A program made the translations under genes and the position numbers. From JBBDIO01 sp040880365 (lineage in GTDB: Bacteria > Chloroflexota > Anaerolineae > Caldilineales > Caldilineaceae): a DNA stretch of 26,298 nt. The stretch is taken from positions 1 through 26,298 of the forward strand of contig JBBDIO010000159.1 in the NCBI GenBank assembly GCA_040880365.1. The letters are read 5' to 3'. Each line of letters begins with the position of its first letter. The stretch's first letter is position 1. Of this stretch, positions 14,254-23,156 are shown piece after piece. Below the pieces are notes generated by a model that saw only the letters and a list, made by a program, of their open reading frames with translations, was not told the origin of the DNA and ran no database searches.

Positions 14254-17200
14254 ATGCAAAGACCCGCTAACCAGAAATCAACCCGCCAGACACCCGCGAC
14301 ACCCCATGCGCGCCGTATTCACAGAGGCAGTATGCCCGTGTGGATCTTCGGGCTTGCGCTGGCGCTCATACTCGGCGTTGCTGCGCCGCTGCTGCTCGCG
14401 CCCAATCTTGCCCTGTGGGCACAAACCGACAACGCGGACAATGAAGCGGCAGAAGAAGATGATACCGAAGCTGACACTGAAGCGGCAGATGAAGCTGAAG
14501 ATGCCGAAACTGACACGCCGGCGGACGGCTATCTCTATACCGTGCGATCGGGCGATTCCTGGCCCGCGGTGGCCCAGCGCACTGGCGTTTCGGAACAAGC
14601 CCTGCGCGCCGCCAACCCCGACAAAGTGCGCGATACCGGCTGGCTGATCGAAGGCGAAGAACTGCTCATTCCCGTAGCGACCGGCACCCCACAACGCGTC
14701 CACGAAGTGCAGGTGGGCGAATCGTGGAGCAGCATTGCCGACCGCTATGCCGTGCCGGTCAGTTTGCTGCAAGCCGCCAACCCGCGCGCCGTGCGTTCGG
14801 GGATGCTGCTCTATCGGGGTGAACGGCTGGTCGTTCCGCCCCCGCCCACAGCCGACACGGATACGGACGCTGATGCAGATGACACCGAAGCAGATGCACC
14901 AGAGGCTGACATCGCAGACCCCACAGAAGATGTCGAAGACACGGTAGAAGCTGCGGCAACTGCCGAGCCGACAGAAGAACCAACCGCGGAACCCACAGAA
15001 GAACCCACTCAAGAACCGGCAGAAGAAGCTGCCCCAGAACCGACTGCCACTGCAACACAAACACCCACGGCAATGCCTGAACCGACTGTGGCGGCCACAG
15101 AAGAACCTACAGAGGAACCGGCGGAAGACGTAGTTGAAGCAGACGCAGATGAAACAGATGCGGCGACTACCGGCGACATTCCCGCTTGTCCCAGCCGCTT
15201 CCTGGATTATCCCCAGGCCATGACCGCCGCCATCAACGCCGATGCTGCAAACGGGCCTGCCACCCTGCAAGCATTTCTCACCGAATGTGGGGCGCTGGTC
15301 GATGACGGCTATGTAGCAGAAGACCTGACAGGCAATGAAATTGACGATGTGGTAGTCATCTACCAGAACCCCAGCGTCGATACGATTTTCGTGGAAAGCG
15401 ACCTGGTGATTTTTAACGGCAGCGACGACGGCTACGAGCTGGCCTATCGCGCCCGTGCCGCGGGCGAGGTGCGTCTGTTGACCGTCGCCGATATCAATGC
15501 CGACGACCTGGTGGATGTCGTCTGGATTGATACCACCTGTGGCGCAAGCACATGCTTCGACACGGTGAACGTGCGCTCCTGGTCCAGCGCAACCTGGGCC
15601 GATTGGACCGAAGGCACCATCACGATGGCCTATGCCACCGTGGAATTGACCGACACCAGCGAGTTGGATCTGCCCGCCACCAGCGACGACGCGACCGATA
15701 CGGAAGCCGAGACGGAAGCTGCAACGGACGAGAGTGTAGACACCGGGCAGGCCATCGTGCTCCAGGGCGGCATCTATGGCAGCGTGGGTGCGGGTCCGCA
15801 GCGCAGCCGCGTGGAAATCTGGGGCAGCCGCAACGGCGAACCCTATGCCCTGCTCGACCGCCGCTTCATGGAGAGCGAATGTCTCTATCATGTGGTGATC
15901 GATGCTAACGCCGCGCTGCTGGAAGGCTGGTCCGATGATTTCGCCCAGGCCAGCGCGCTCTATGCCCAGGCCGTAGACGACACGGATCTGCTCACCTGCT
16001 GGGTGCGCGCCGACGAAGAAAACGAACTGCGCAGCTTCAGCATGTTCCGCCAGGCGTTGATTGCCGGTTATCGAGACGATCTGGAAACGGCAACCGAACA
16101 TGCCGAAGCCGTCATTGATGCCTATCCCGAAACGCCCTACGAAGCCGTAGCGGCCATCTGGCTGCGTGAATATCGGGCCACCGGCAACGCCGCCGAAGCC
16201 TGCACGGTCGTCACCCAGTTCGCCGAGCAAACACCTGCCACCTGGGAAATGCTTGCCGACTATGGCTACACCAATCCCAGCTTTAAAGCGGCCGATGTTT
16301 GCCCGGTCCTGGTTCCGCCCGACCCCGACCCCGATTCGGACGCAGCTGACCCCGACGCCGATTCTGAAGGCGACGAAACCAACGGAAATGAAGAAGCGGA
16401 CGAGAATGCTGGGGCGCCTGAGGGCGCCCTTGCTTCTTTCCCAGAATGTCCCCAGGATCTAGCGGGCTTTCCCACAACCTTGCCCAGTGTGCTGCGCATT
16501 GCCGCGGATGATGCCGACCTGATAGAGGCATGGCTCACTGCCTGTCGTGCTATGGATGACAGCCGCGGGGCCGTGCGGCTCTCGGATATCACGGGCGACG
16601 GCATAACCGATGCGGTACTCTTTCCCGTCCTCGTCACCGATCTGGGCTTTGGTCCCGGTGGCGCGCAGGGCACCACGCTGATTTTTCACGGCACGACTAA
16701 TGGCAACGGTAATGGCAGCAGTAATGTCAACAGTGAAGAAACCTATGAACTCGTCGCCAATCCCGAAATTTATGGTATGCCCGAACCGCTGACAATCGCC
16801 GATCTGAACGGCGACGGCCAAATCGAAGTGGCGTGGGGTGTGACTGGTTGCTCCACTTTTTGCGTGACCGAGGTGCAGATGTGGTCATGGACCGGGGCCG
16901 AGTATGTCCCCGCGATTCTGCCCGGCGCAACAATGGCGAATGCCGAAATTGACTTTCAGCCGGTAGACCCCAGCGATCCAGAGGGCGCGCAGCGGCTGGT
17001 ACTCTATGGTGGCGTCAGCGGCACGCCCGACGGCGGATTGGAAACGCCCCATTGGGAAGAATGGCAAAGCGTAGAGGCAGGCCCCTATCAGCGGGTGCGC
17101 TGGGAATATGATCGCACAGTGGCGGACAACGCCTGTCTGGGGTTGCGGCTCATCGAAGCCGATGTGGCATTGCAGGCTGCGCCGCAGATCGGCTATGGAC

Positions 17201-17643
17201 CGGCCCAGGAGCTCTATACCAATGCGCTGGCCGATTTGGCCGCCGGCGATCTGGAAGCGTGCAGCCTCATGGAAATGCCCGCCGCTACCGAGTTGAGCCT
17301 GCTCGAAGGGCTTGCCAACTTTCGCATGATTCAGATTTATGGCCTGACCGGCGAGTTGGAAGCTGCTCGCGCAGAACTGGCGGATTTTGAAGTCACCGCG
17401 CCGGATAGCGAATACGCGACCCTTGCGCGCACCTGGCTCGATGCCTACGCCGCCGGACTCCCTGCCGGGGCCGCTGATGCTGACGCCGATGCTGCCGCGC
17501 TCGACATTCGGGCAGCGGCCGACGCAGCGTGTGCCCAGGTCTTGCCCACGCTGGATGCCACGCCCGCCCTGTGGCAGGTCACCGACCAATATGGCTATAA
17601 CCACCCTGTGCTGGCGGCCGAGCAAATTTGTTTTGTACCCTAA
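14254..17643 (+). CDS. Large membrane-anchored LysM protein with duplicated FG-GAP-like modules
   Basis: An 1129-aa envelope protein. ATG 14254 is chosen over ATG 14233 because GGAGG (14241-14245) stands 8 nt before it. A basic N-terminus precedes a signal anchor (about 28-50). An acidic spacer leads to two LysM domains (about 91-136 and 149-195; YTVRSGDSWPAVAQRTGVS and HEVQVGESWSSIADRYAVP), which bind peptidoglycan. A Glu/Pro/Thr stalk (about 200-305) follows. Then come two homologous modules, about 310-686 and 729-1129, joined by an acidic linker. Each has an FPECP/ACPSRF-like opening, DxNxDxxxD loops of FG-GAP/VCBS type (DINADDLVD, DLNGDGQIE), a C-rich strand (CGASTCFDTV and CSTFCVTEV), a VLQGGIYGSVG/VLYGGVSGTP segment, helical repeats, and an ending of the form ATW.(M/V)..YGY...P. 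Likely calcium-stabilised and extracellular; ligand unknown. Confidence 0.8.
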   Translation: MQRPANQKSTRQTPATPHARRIHRGSMPVWIFGLALALILGVAAPLLLAPNLALWAQTDNADNEAAEEDDTEADTEAADEAEDAETDTPADGYLYTVRSGDSWPAVAQRTGVSEQALRAANPDKVRDTGWLIEGEELLIPVATGTPQRVHEVQVGESWSSIADRYAVPVSLLQAANPRAVRSGMLLYRGERLVVPPPPTADTDTDADADDTEADAPEADIADPTEDVEDTVEAAATAEPTEEPTAEPTEEPTQEPAEEAAPEPTATATQTPTAMPEPTVAATEEPTEEPAEDVVEADADETDAATTGDIPACPSRFLDYPQAMTAAINADAANGPATLQAFLTECGALVDDGYVAEDLTGNEIDDVVVIYQNPSVDTIFVESDLVIFNGSDDGYELAYRARAAGEVRLLTVADINADDLVDVVWIDTTCGASTCFDTVNVRSWSSATWADWTEGTITMAYATVELTDTSELDLPATSDDATDTEAETEAATDESVDTGQAIVLQGGIYGSVGAGPQRSRVEIWGSRNGEPYALLDRRFMESECLYHVVIDANAALLEGWSDDFAQASALYAQAVDDTDLLTCWVRADEENELRSFSMFRQALIAGYRDDLETATEHAEAVIDAYPETPYEAVAAIWLREYRATGNAAEACTVVTQFAEQTPATWEMLADYGYTNPSFKAADVCPVLVPPDPDPDSDAADPDADSEGDETNGNEEADENAGAPEGALASFPECPQDLAGFPTTLPSVLRIAADDADLIEAWLTACRAMDDSRGAVRLSDITGDGITDAVLFPVLVTDLGFGPGGAQGTTLIFHGTTNGNGNGSSNVNSEETYELVANPEIYGMPEPLTIADLNGDGQIEVAWGVTGCSTFCVTEVQMWSWTGAEYVPAILPGATMANAEIDFQPVDPSDPEGAQRLVLYGGVSGTPDGGLETPHWEEWQSVEAGPYQRVRWEYDRTVADNACLGLRLIEADVALQAAPQIGYGPAQELYTNALADLAAGDLEACSLMEMPAATELSLLEGLANFRMIQIYGLTGELEAARAELADFEVTAPDSEYATLARTWLDAYAAGLPAGAADADADAAALDIRAAADAACAQVLPTLDATPALWQVTDQYGYNHPVLAAEQICFVP

Positions 17644-17715
17644 AGGGAAGTGTGCGCGAAGTGATACGTTACACGAAAGTAATAGGCTTGACAGCAAAAT
17701 GTATGGACGCGCCGC

Positions 17716-17792
17716 GTAGGTCACCNNNNNNNNNNCACCGCTCCTGCGGTGACACGGCAGCAGAGGATGTCACCGCAGGAGCGGTGACCTAC
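17716..17792. repeat. REP-like pair of inverted palindromes spanning the assembly gap
   Basis: The right copy (17768-17792) contains GTCACCGC-AGGA-GCGGTGAC, a perfect 8-bp hairpin, flanked by TG and CTAC. The left part, GTAGGTCACC (17716-17725), ten Ns, then CACCGCTCCTGCGGTGACA (17736-17754), is its reverse complement if the two contig ends are joined across their shared CACC. So two 25-bp palindromic units face each other over a 13-bp spacer. They sit just after the LysM gene and before the convergent surface-protein gene, where they could act as a transcription terminator or boundary as well as a dispersed repeat. Confidence 0.75.
17726..17735. other. Assembly gap (10 N)
   Basis: Ten Ns lie inside the left palindrome. 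Both flanks carry CACC, so the true gap may be zero or negative, or a longer run of the repeat may have been collapsed. Confidence 0.95.
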
Positions 17793-17827
17793 CTAACTAG
17801 AAGCCGGCCGGCTATAAGTATGCCGCG

Positions 17828-19024
17828 CTAGAAGCGACGGCGTCCATAGAGACGGCTCAGATGCTCTGTGCGTTGTGCCCGTGAACGCATATAGATCACG
17901 CTCGTCACCAACCCCAGTGTGCCCAGCCCCGACGCCGTCAGGAAGATGAGACACAGCAGCATCACCATCAAATTCTGCGTAGAGGGATTGAGCGCGGCCA
18001 TCAGGCTAAACTCTGGTTCGGGGGTGATGGTGGGCCAGGGGGTAAAGGTAGGCGCCACGGCCAACGCTTCTGGCGTGGGTGTCGAAGTCACCACCACATA
18101 AAGCGGTGAGGGGGTCGCGGTCGCCAGCGCATCGGTCACATCATCTGCTGCGACCACGCCCGGCAAAAGGGCTTCTTCTTCCGGCGCAGGTGTGTCGGTC
18201 GGCTCGGCCAGGGGCGAAGTCGGCGGCGTGGGCGTCCAGGTTGCAGTGGCAGGCGCAAGTGTTGGGGTAGGAGTTGGTTCCTCATCCGACACAGATTCGC
18301 CGTCTACCTCGTTATCTACCTCACCATCTACCTCAATGCGCGGCGCAAGATTGGCGGCGTCAGCATCCTCATCCTCATCCTCATCTCCATCGGGTAGTGG
18401 TGATTCGGGCTGCTCTGGTCCCGTCTGGGGACTGATGGGCGCAACTGGCGTAAAAGTTGGGGAAGGTGTGGGCGTCTCGCTGAATGGATCCACGGTCGCC
18501 GTTGGGGTCAGCGTAACGTCGGGTGTGGTCAGGTCGGTGTCGGGCGGCGGCACCACAATAATCGTCGAGGGCGTCCCATCGCCAAAGCCGCCACTCTCCC
18601 GCGTGCCTTCGGGTGTCGGCGTAACGGCCGCGCCATAGCCACAGATTTCAAATTGTTCGCCCGGCAGTCCGTCGATGGTCGTTTCTACCAGGCGAAAACA
18701 GTATGCCACCCCCGGTTCCAGGCCCGACGCGATATTGAAACTATAGGCTGCGCCGGCATCGGGTTCACCCACCGCATCGCGCGCGCCAATGGCATGATAG
18801 TCGCTATCGGGTTCGTCGCTGCGTTTGCATTCGATGATAAAGCCGCTGATGTTCGTCTCGCTGACCGTCGCCCATTCCAACAGGACTGTATTGGGCGAAG
18901 CCGCGGCGCGAAAATAGCGCAGCTCGATAGCCGCGCGCACGGGCCATGCAGCAAATATGAAAAACACCAGGACTGCCGCCGCCATGCCAATGGTAGCGTA
19001 CAGCTTCCTACGCGGCGAATACAC
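17828..19024 (-). CDS. Surface protein with FN3-like domain, Pro/Thr stalk and C-terminal membrane anchor
   Basis: A 398-aa protein starting with GTG at 19024 (AGG about 7 nt upstream). Residues 10-28 are hydrophobic after RRK, with a likely signal cleavage near WPVRAA (27-32). A domain of about 100 residues follows (IELRYFRAAAS, VLLEWATVSETNISGFIIE, YCFRLVETT), the beta pattern of a fibronectin-III-like fold. The middle is a long Pro/Thr/Glu/Asp stalk with acidic runs and a 12-bp repeat at 18303-18334 (EVDN, EVDG, EVD). A second hydrophobic span (about 353-379) is followed by the basic tail RSRAQRTEHLSRLYGRRRF. The arrangement suggests an outward-facing domain tethered by its C-terminus. No ligand is evident. 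It is the last gene of a leftward block, 150 nt after the thioredoxin-like gene but with its own candidate promoter. Confidence 0.75.
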   Translation of the reverse strand: MYSPRRKLYATIGMAAAVLVFFIFAAWPVRAAIELRYFRAAASPNTVLLEWATVSETNISGFIIECKRSDEPDSDYHAIGARDAVGEPDAGAAYSFNIASGLEPGVAYCFRLVETTIDGLPGEQFEICGYGAAVTPTPEGTRESGGFGDGTPSTIIVVPPPDTDLTTPDVTLTPTATVDPFSETPTPSPTFTPVAPISPQTGPEQPESPLPDGDEDEDEDADAANLAPRIEVDGEVDNEVDGESVSDEEPTPTPTLAPATATWTPTPPTSPLAEPTDTPAPEEEALLPGVVAADDVTDALATATPSPLYVVVTSTPTPEALAVAPTFTPWPTITPEPEFSLMAALNPSTQNLMVMLLCLIFLTASGLGTLGLVTSVIYMRSRAQRTEHLSRLYGRRRF

Positions 19025-19174
19025 TTGCTGCCTATCCTGCTATCTCGATATTGACCAACATTCCATCTCCCAACGGCCTACTGCAAAACTGCACAGCCTG
19101 CATTGTATCACGGTGCAGAAGCATAGAAAAAGGGGTCCGGGCTGCCCGTCGGGATGCCTGTCCGAAATATCGCC
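19025..19174 (-). other. Spacer between two leftward genes, with a promoter
   Basis: 150 bases holding a candidate promoter (19102-19110) and, just after the upstream stop, a weak GC-rich fold followed by TTTTT on the minus strand (near 19130-19155) that might be a poor terminator. Confidence 0.35.
19102..19110 (-). promoter_or_regulatory. Candidate extended -10 promoter of the stalked surface-protein gene
   Basis: TGATACAAT reads from 19110 down to 19102, identical to the box upstream of the seven-gene operon. The leader would be about 70 nt to GTG 19024. Confidence 0.45.
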
Positions 19175-19936
19175 CTACTCATCGCCTTCATCACTGTCAC
19201 TGCCATCACTGTCACTGCCATCATCTTCGCTATCCTCATCCATCAACCCGCGCATGAGGTCGCAGATTTCCTGGGCACATGCCACGTCCAATCCCGAATT
19301 GAACCAGACGCGCATCTCCCAACCCAATAAATCCAGCAAAGCTGCATAGGCCGCCTGTGCTTCGGGGGTCGCGCCGCCTGCCCCATTTTCCACCACCGCA
19401 TCTTCCGCTACCGCGTTTGGCGTACTCTGGGGATCAAACGTTTCATCTTCGGCCAAAGTTTCATATTCGGGATGTCGCTCTAGCCACTCCTCCAGATAAG
19501 GCTCCATAGCCTGGGGAAACGGCCCCCACTGTTCCTGCAACTGCCAATCCTCATCGAACATGAACAACAGGGGCAGATCGGCGTCGTTGAGCACATCGGG
19601 CGTGCCACATTCCTCTAGCCAGGCGGCCAGTTCATCGAATCCTTCGGTATCGCGCACCACGCGCAAATCCAGCCGCACACTGCTCGCCGCCAGCCGCGCC
19701 AGCAACGGCAGCAAAATCGCGGTTTCGGGCGATTCTTCCGAGACCACTACGATCCAATGCAACACATCGGGAAAGCCGGCCAGAAACCATTGAGAGGCAG
19801 CATCCTGGCGCGCCTCGGCACCACGCACCGCCAGCAAGGTGCGATTGAGCGGCGTCGCGGCCAAAAACTCTGCATAGGTACATGCCTTCATCTGGAAAGC
19901 GAGCCTGGTATCCAGCGCAACGGGGTAAGTTGCCAT
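19175..19936 (-). CDS. Thioredoxin-fold protein lacking the CxxC motif, acidic tail
   Basis: A 253-aa cytoplasmic protein. The core (about 55-160) follows the pattern of thioredoxin-like proteins of the Thioredoxin_9 type: WIVVVSEESPETAILLPLLARLA at 61-83 (split by eye), LDLRVVRDTEGFDELAAWL at 89-107, then LPLLFMFDEDWQLQEQWG at 121-138 with a Pro at 122 where thioredoxins have the cis-proline. Where relatives have WCxD or CxxC this protein has SEESPET (66-72), so it should not do thiol chemistry. Cys residues at 19, 110 and near the C-terminus are not in a CxxC. A Gly/Ala linker leads to a helical region and a Ser/Asp/Glu tail (about 230-253) with a perfect 15-bp duplication. ATG 19936 has AAAGG upstream. 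A binding or scaffold role is inference. Confidence 0.65.
   Translation of the reverse strand: MATYPVALDTRLAFQMKACTYAEFLAATPLNRTLLAVRGAEARQDAASQWFLAGFPDVLHWIVVVSEESPETAILLPLLARLAASSVRLDLRVVRDTEGFDELAAWLEECGTPDVLNDADLPLLFMFDEDWQLQEQWGPFPQAMEPYLEEWLERHPEYETLAEDETFDPQSTPNAVAEDAVVENGAGGATPEAQAAYAALLDLLGWEMRVWFNSGLDVACAQEICDLMRGLMDEDSEDDGSDSDGSDSDEGDE
19191..19220 (-). repeat. Perfect 15-bp tandem duplication in the acidic tail
   Basis: TCACTGTCACTGCCA occurs at 19191-19205 and again at 19206-19220. It encodes two Ser/Asp/Gly units at the C-terminus of the thioredoxin-like protein. Confidence 0.9.
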
Positions 19937-20026
19937 AGTTCAGCCTTTATCACTACAGGCACGCGCACGGCGCATCCTGGGAGGTGGTTCACGGAAAAAT
20001 GTTGACGGAAAAATATAGTCTAGCCG

Positions 20027-20035
20027 ATGGTATCA
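20027..20035 (-). promoter_or_regulatory. Possible leftward promoter for the thioredoxin-like gene
   Basis: TGATACCAT (20035 to 20027) resembles the TGATACAAT box seen twice elsewhere. An alternative is TATATT about 15 bp after TTGTGA, with short spacing. Either places the start 70-90 nt upstream of ATG 19936. Confidence 0.3.
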
Positions 20036-20153
20036 CAAGCCCGGACAAAAGCGCGCACGCCCACCGGCAGGAATCACGCTTGCCGGGCATGTCAGCGGCA
20101 CGATTTCGCGCCCCGCGCCCAGTATCCGAACCGCCAATGAGCTGCCCGCCTAA

Positions 20154-20182
20154 TTGACGCACCGCGCAAAGCATGTTATGTT
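20154..20182 (+). promoter_or_regulatory. Promoter of glyA
   Basis: TTGACG (20154-20159, 5 of 6) and TATGTT (20177-20182, 4 of 6) are 17 bp apart, and TG at 20174-20175 makes the -10 extended. Transcription would start near 20189, giving a leader of about 78 nt. Confidence 0.55.
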
Positions 20183-20206
20183 CCCATCGACTCGTCCCAA
20201 TAGATT

Positions 20207-20229
20207 TTGCGCGCCCCCAAGGCGTGCGA
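20207..20229 (+). promoter_or_regulatory. Leader hairpin of glyA
   Basis: TTGCGCGCC (20207-20215) pairs with GGCGTGCGA (20221-20229) over nine positions, two of them G-U, around a 5-nt loop. It lies in the predicted 5' leader, about 37 nt before the ATG. No T-run follows, so it is not a classical terminator. Confidence 0.4.
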
Positions 20230-20266
20230 CTGTATTTACACTCCTGTATCGGAAGGATACTAATTG

Positions 20267-21643
<1,377 letters not shown>

Positions 21644-21667
21644 CGCACGACGCAGATTGACCACACC

Positions 21668-21705
21668 AGAAACCGGGTTTTTTGTAAAACCCGGTTTCTC
21701 TTTTT
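21668..21705 (+). terminator. Intrinsic terminator of glyA
   Basis: AGAAACCGGGTTTT (21668-21681) pairs perfectly over 14 bp with 21686-21699 around the loop TTGT, followed by CTTTTT to 21705. It lies 25 nt after the glyA stop. The AGAAACCGGGTTT core resembles dispersed hairpins I recall from other genomes, so it may also be a mobile repeat. Confidence 0.88.
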
Positions 21706-21721
21706 CACCCACCACAAACAG

Positions 21722-21737
21722 GATCTGCACCCAGATC
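21722..21737 (+). repeat. Small inverted repeat before the MFS gene
   Basis: GATCTG (21722-21727) and CAGATC (21732-21737) form a 6-bp stem with loop CACC, 6 nt before the AGGAG ribosome site. It could modulate translation of the transporter, or be chance. Confidence 0.35.
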
Positions 21738-21753
21738 GGTATCAGGAGCCAGC

Positions 21754-23103
21754 GTGAGCCAGAGCAGCGTAGCCCCATCCGGTAAAGGTAACCGCCGCGA
21801 ACAAATCGGCTGGTATTTTTATGATTGGGCCAATTCCGCGTTTTCCACCACCGTGGTCACGGTCTTCCTCGGCCCCTATCTCACCGAGATCACCCAGGCC
21901 GCAGCCGACGCCGAAGGCTATGTCTATCCCCTGGGCATCCCTGTTCTGGCCGATTCGTTCTTCCCCTACATTGTGGCCTTGTCGGTGGTGCTACAAGTCT
22001 TCCTGCTGCCGATTCTGGGTGCATTTGCCGATTATTCCAACCGCAAACGCGAAATGATGGGCGTGGCAGCCTATATCGGGGCCTTTGCCACCATGGGCTT
22101 CTACTTTCTCCAGGGGTCCAATTACCAGCTGGGCGGCGGTCTCTTTCTGCTTGCCAATCTCAGCTTTGGGGCATCCATCGTCTTCTACAACGCATTTCTG
22201 CCCGAAATCGCCGGGCCGGAAGAACGCGACAAAGTATCGTCCCAGGCCTGGGCATTGGGCTATCTGGGCGGCGGGTTGCTGCTTGCGCTCAATCTGGTCT
22301 TTGTTCAGTTTCTCGCCGAACCGTGGGGCGTGCCGCTGGGCCATGCCGTGCGTATCAGTCTCACCTCGGCGGGCGTGTGGTGGGCCATCTTTACGGTGAT
22401 TCCGCTGATTATGCTCAAGCGGCGACGCCCCGTGCGCCATCTGCCCCCCGGTGAACGCCTGCTCACGGTAGGCTTCAAGCAGTTGGGCCATACCCTGCGC
22501 AAATTGCCCTCCTATCCCCAAACCCTGCTCTTTCTGGTCGCCTATCTGCTCTACAACGACGGCATTCAGACCATCATTGCGCTTTCTGCACAATTTGGCA
22601 GCCAGGAACTGGGCATGGAAACCGCATCGCTCATCCAGTTGATTCTCATGGTGCAATTTGTGGCATTTCTGGGCGCGCTTCTGTTCGAATATGTGGCGCG
22701 CGTGGTGGGCGCCAAGCGCGCCATCATGATCAGTCTGCTCATCTGGACCGCAGTCACGATCTACGCCTATGCGCTTTTGCAGACAGTGCCCCAATTCTTC
22801 GTGATGGGGGCAGTCATTGCCATTGTGTTGGGCGGGAGTCAGGCGCTGAGCCGGTCGCTCTTTTCCCAGATGATTCCACCGGGCCAAGAGGCCGAATACT
22901 TTAGCCTGTATGAGGTTAGTGAACGCGGGACAAGCTGGTTGGGTCCCCTGCTTTTCGGTCTCACCCTGCAATTCACCGGCAGCTATCGTTCGGCGATTTT
23001 ATCGGTCGCCGTGTTTTTCATCCTGGGTCTTGTGATTCTCACCCAGGTCAGTATCCGGCGCGCCATCGAAGAAGCCGGCAACATCGCGCCCGAAAACATT
23101 TAG
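21754..23103 (+). CDS. MFS transporter, Atg22/UMF1-like
   Basis: A 449-aa integral membrane protein with about twelve hydrophobic segments. The N-terminus carries IGWYFYDWANSAFSTTVVTVFLGPYL (split by eye, about 18-43), the signature opening of the Atg22/UMF1 MFS group, whose yeast member exports amino acids from the vacuole. GAFADYSNRKREMMG is the loop-2-type motif, and a charged central loop (about 224-250) divides the two halves. GGSQALSRSLFSQMIPPGQEAEYFSLYEVSERGTSWLGP (about 360-400) is another conserved stretch. Translation begins with GTG 21754 and AGGAG at 21744-21748. It follows the glyA terminator, and its own promoter was not found. Substrate is unknown; an amino acid is a guess from the family and the glyA neighbour. 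Confidence 0.85.
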   Translation: MSQSSVAPSGKGNRREQIGWYFYDWANSAFSTTVVTVFLGPYLTEITQAAADAEGYVYPLGIPVLADSFFPYIVALSVVLQVFLLPILGAFADYSNRKREMMGVAAYIGAFATMGFYFLQGSNYQLGGGLFLLANLSFGASIVFYNAFLPEIAGPEERDKVSSQAWALGYLGGGLLLALNLVFVQFLAEPWGVPLGHAVRISLTSAGVWWAIFTVIPLIMLKRRRPVRHLPPGERLLTVGFKQLGHTLRKLPSYPQTLLFLVAYLLYNDGIQTIIALSAQFGSQELGMETASLIQLILMVQFVAFLGALLFEYVARVVGAKRAIMISLLIWTAVTIYAYALLQTVPQFFVMGAVIAIVLGGSQALSRSLFSQMIPPGQEAEYFSLYEVSERGTSWLGPLLFGLTLQFTGSYRSAILSVAVFFILGLVILTQVSIRRAIEEAGNIAPENI

Positions 23104-23123
23104 CACGCCAGAGAGCTATTCGG

Positions 23124-23156
23124 ACTTATTTTTCCACTCACTTACTTTTTCCACTC
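23124..23156. repeat. 16/17-bp tandem duplication at the 3' end of pyk
   Basis: ACTTATTTTTCCACTC (23124-23139) and ACTTACTTTTTCCACTC (23140-23156) differ by one inserted C. The second copy encodes the end of pyruvate kinase (EWKK and the stop); the first copy fills the 38-base gap to the convergent MFS gene. Confidence 0.8.

Larger units (their letters stand above)
19937..20266. other. Divergent intergenic region upstream of glyA
   Basis: 330 bases without a supported gene. It contains a direct repeat ACGGAAAAAT(G/A)T at 19991-20002 and 20005-20016 (14-bp period), a leftward candidate promoter near 20027-20035, a rightward glyA promoter at 20154-20182 and a leader hairpin at 20207-20229. Open frames here are short and motif-free. 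Confidence 0.6.

Noticed and set aside
14278..16230. A 650-aa minus-strand open frame
   Set aside because: It is antisense to the LysM gene, rich in Gly/Arg/Cys/His, has no motif and arises from codon bias of the real gene.
19125..19174. Intrinsic terminator of the thioredoxin-like gene
   Set aside because: The GC-rich segment before TTTTT forms only short stems with interior mismatches, too weak to call confidently.
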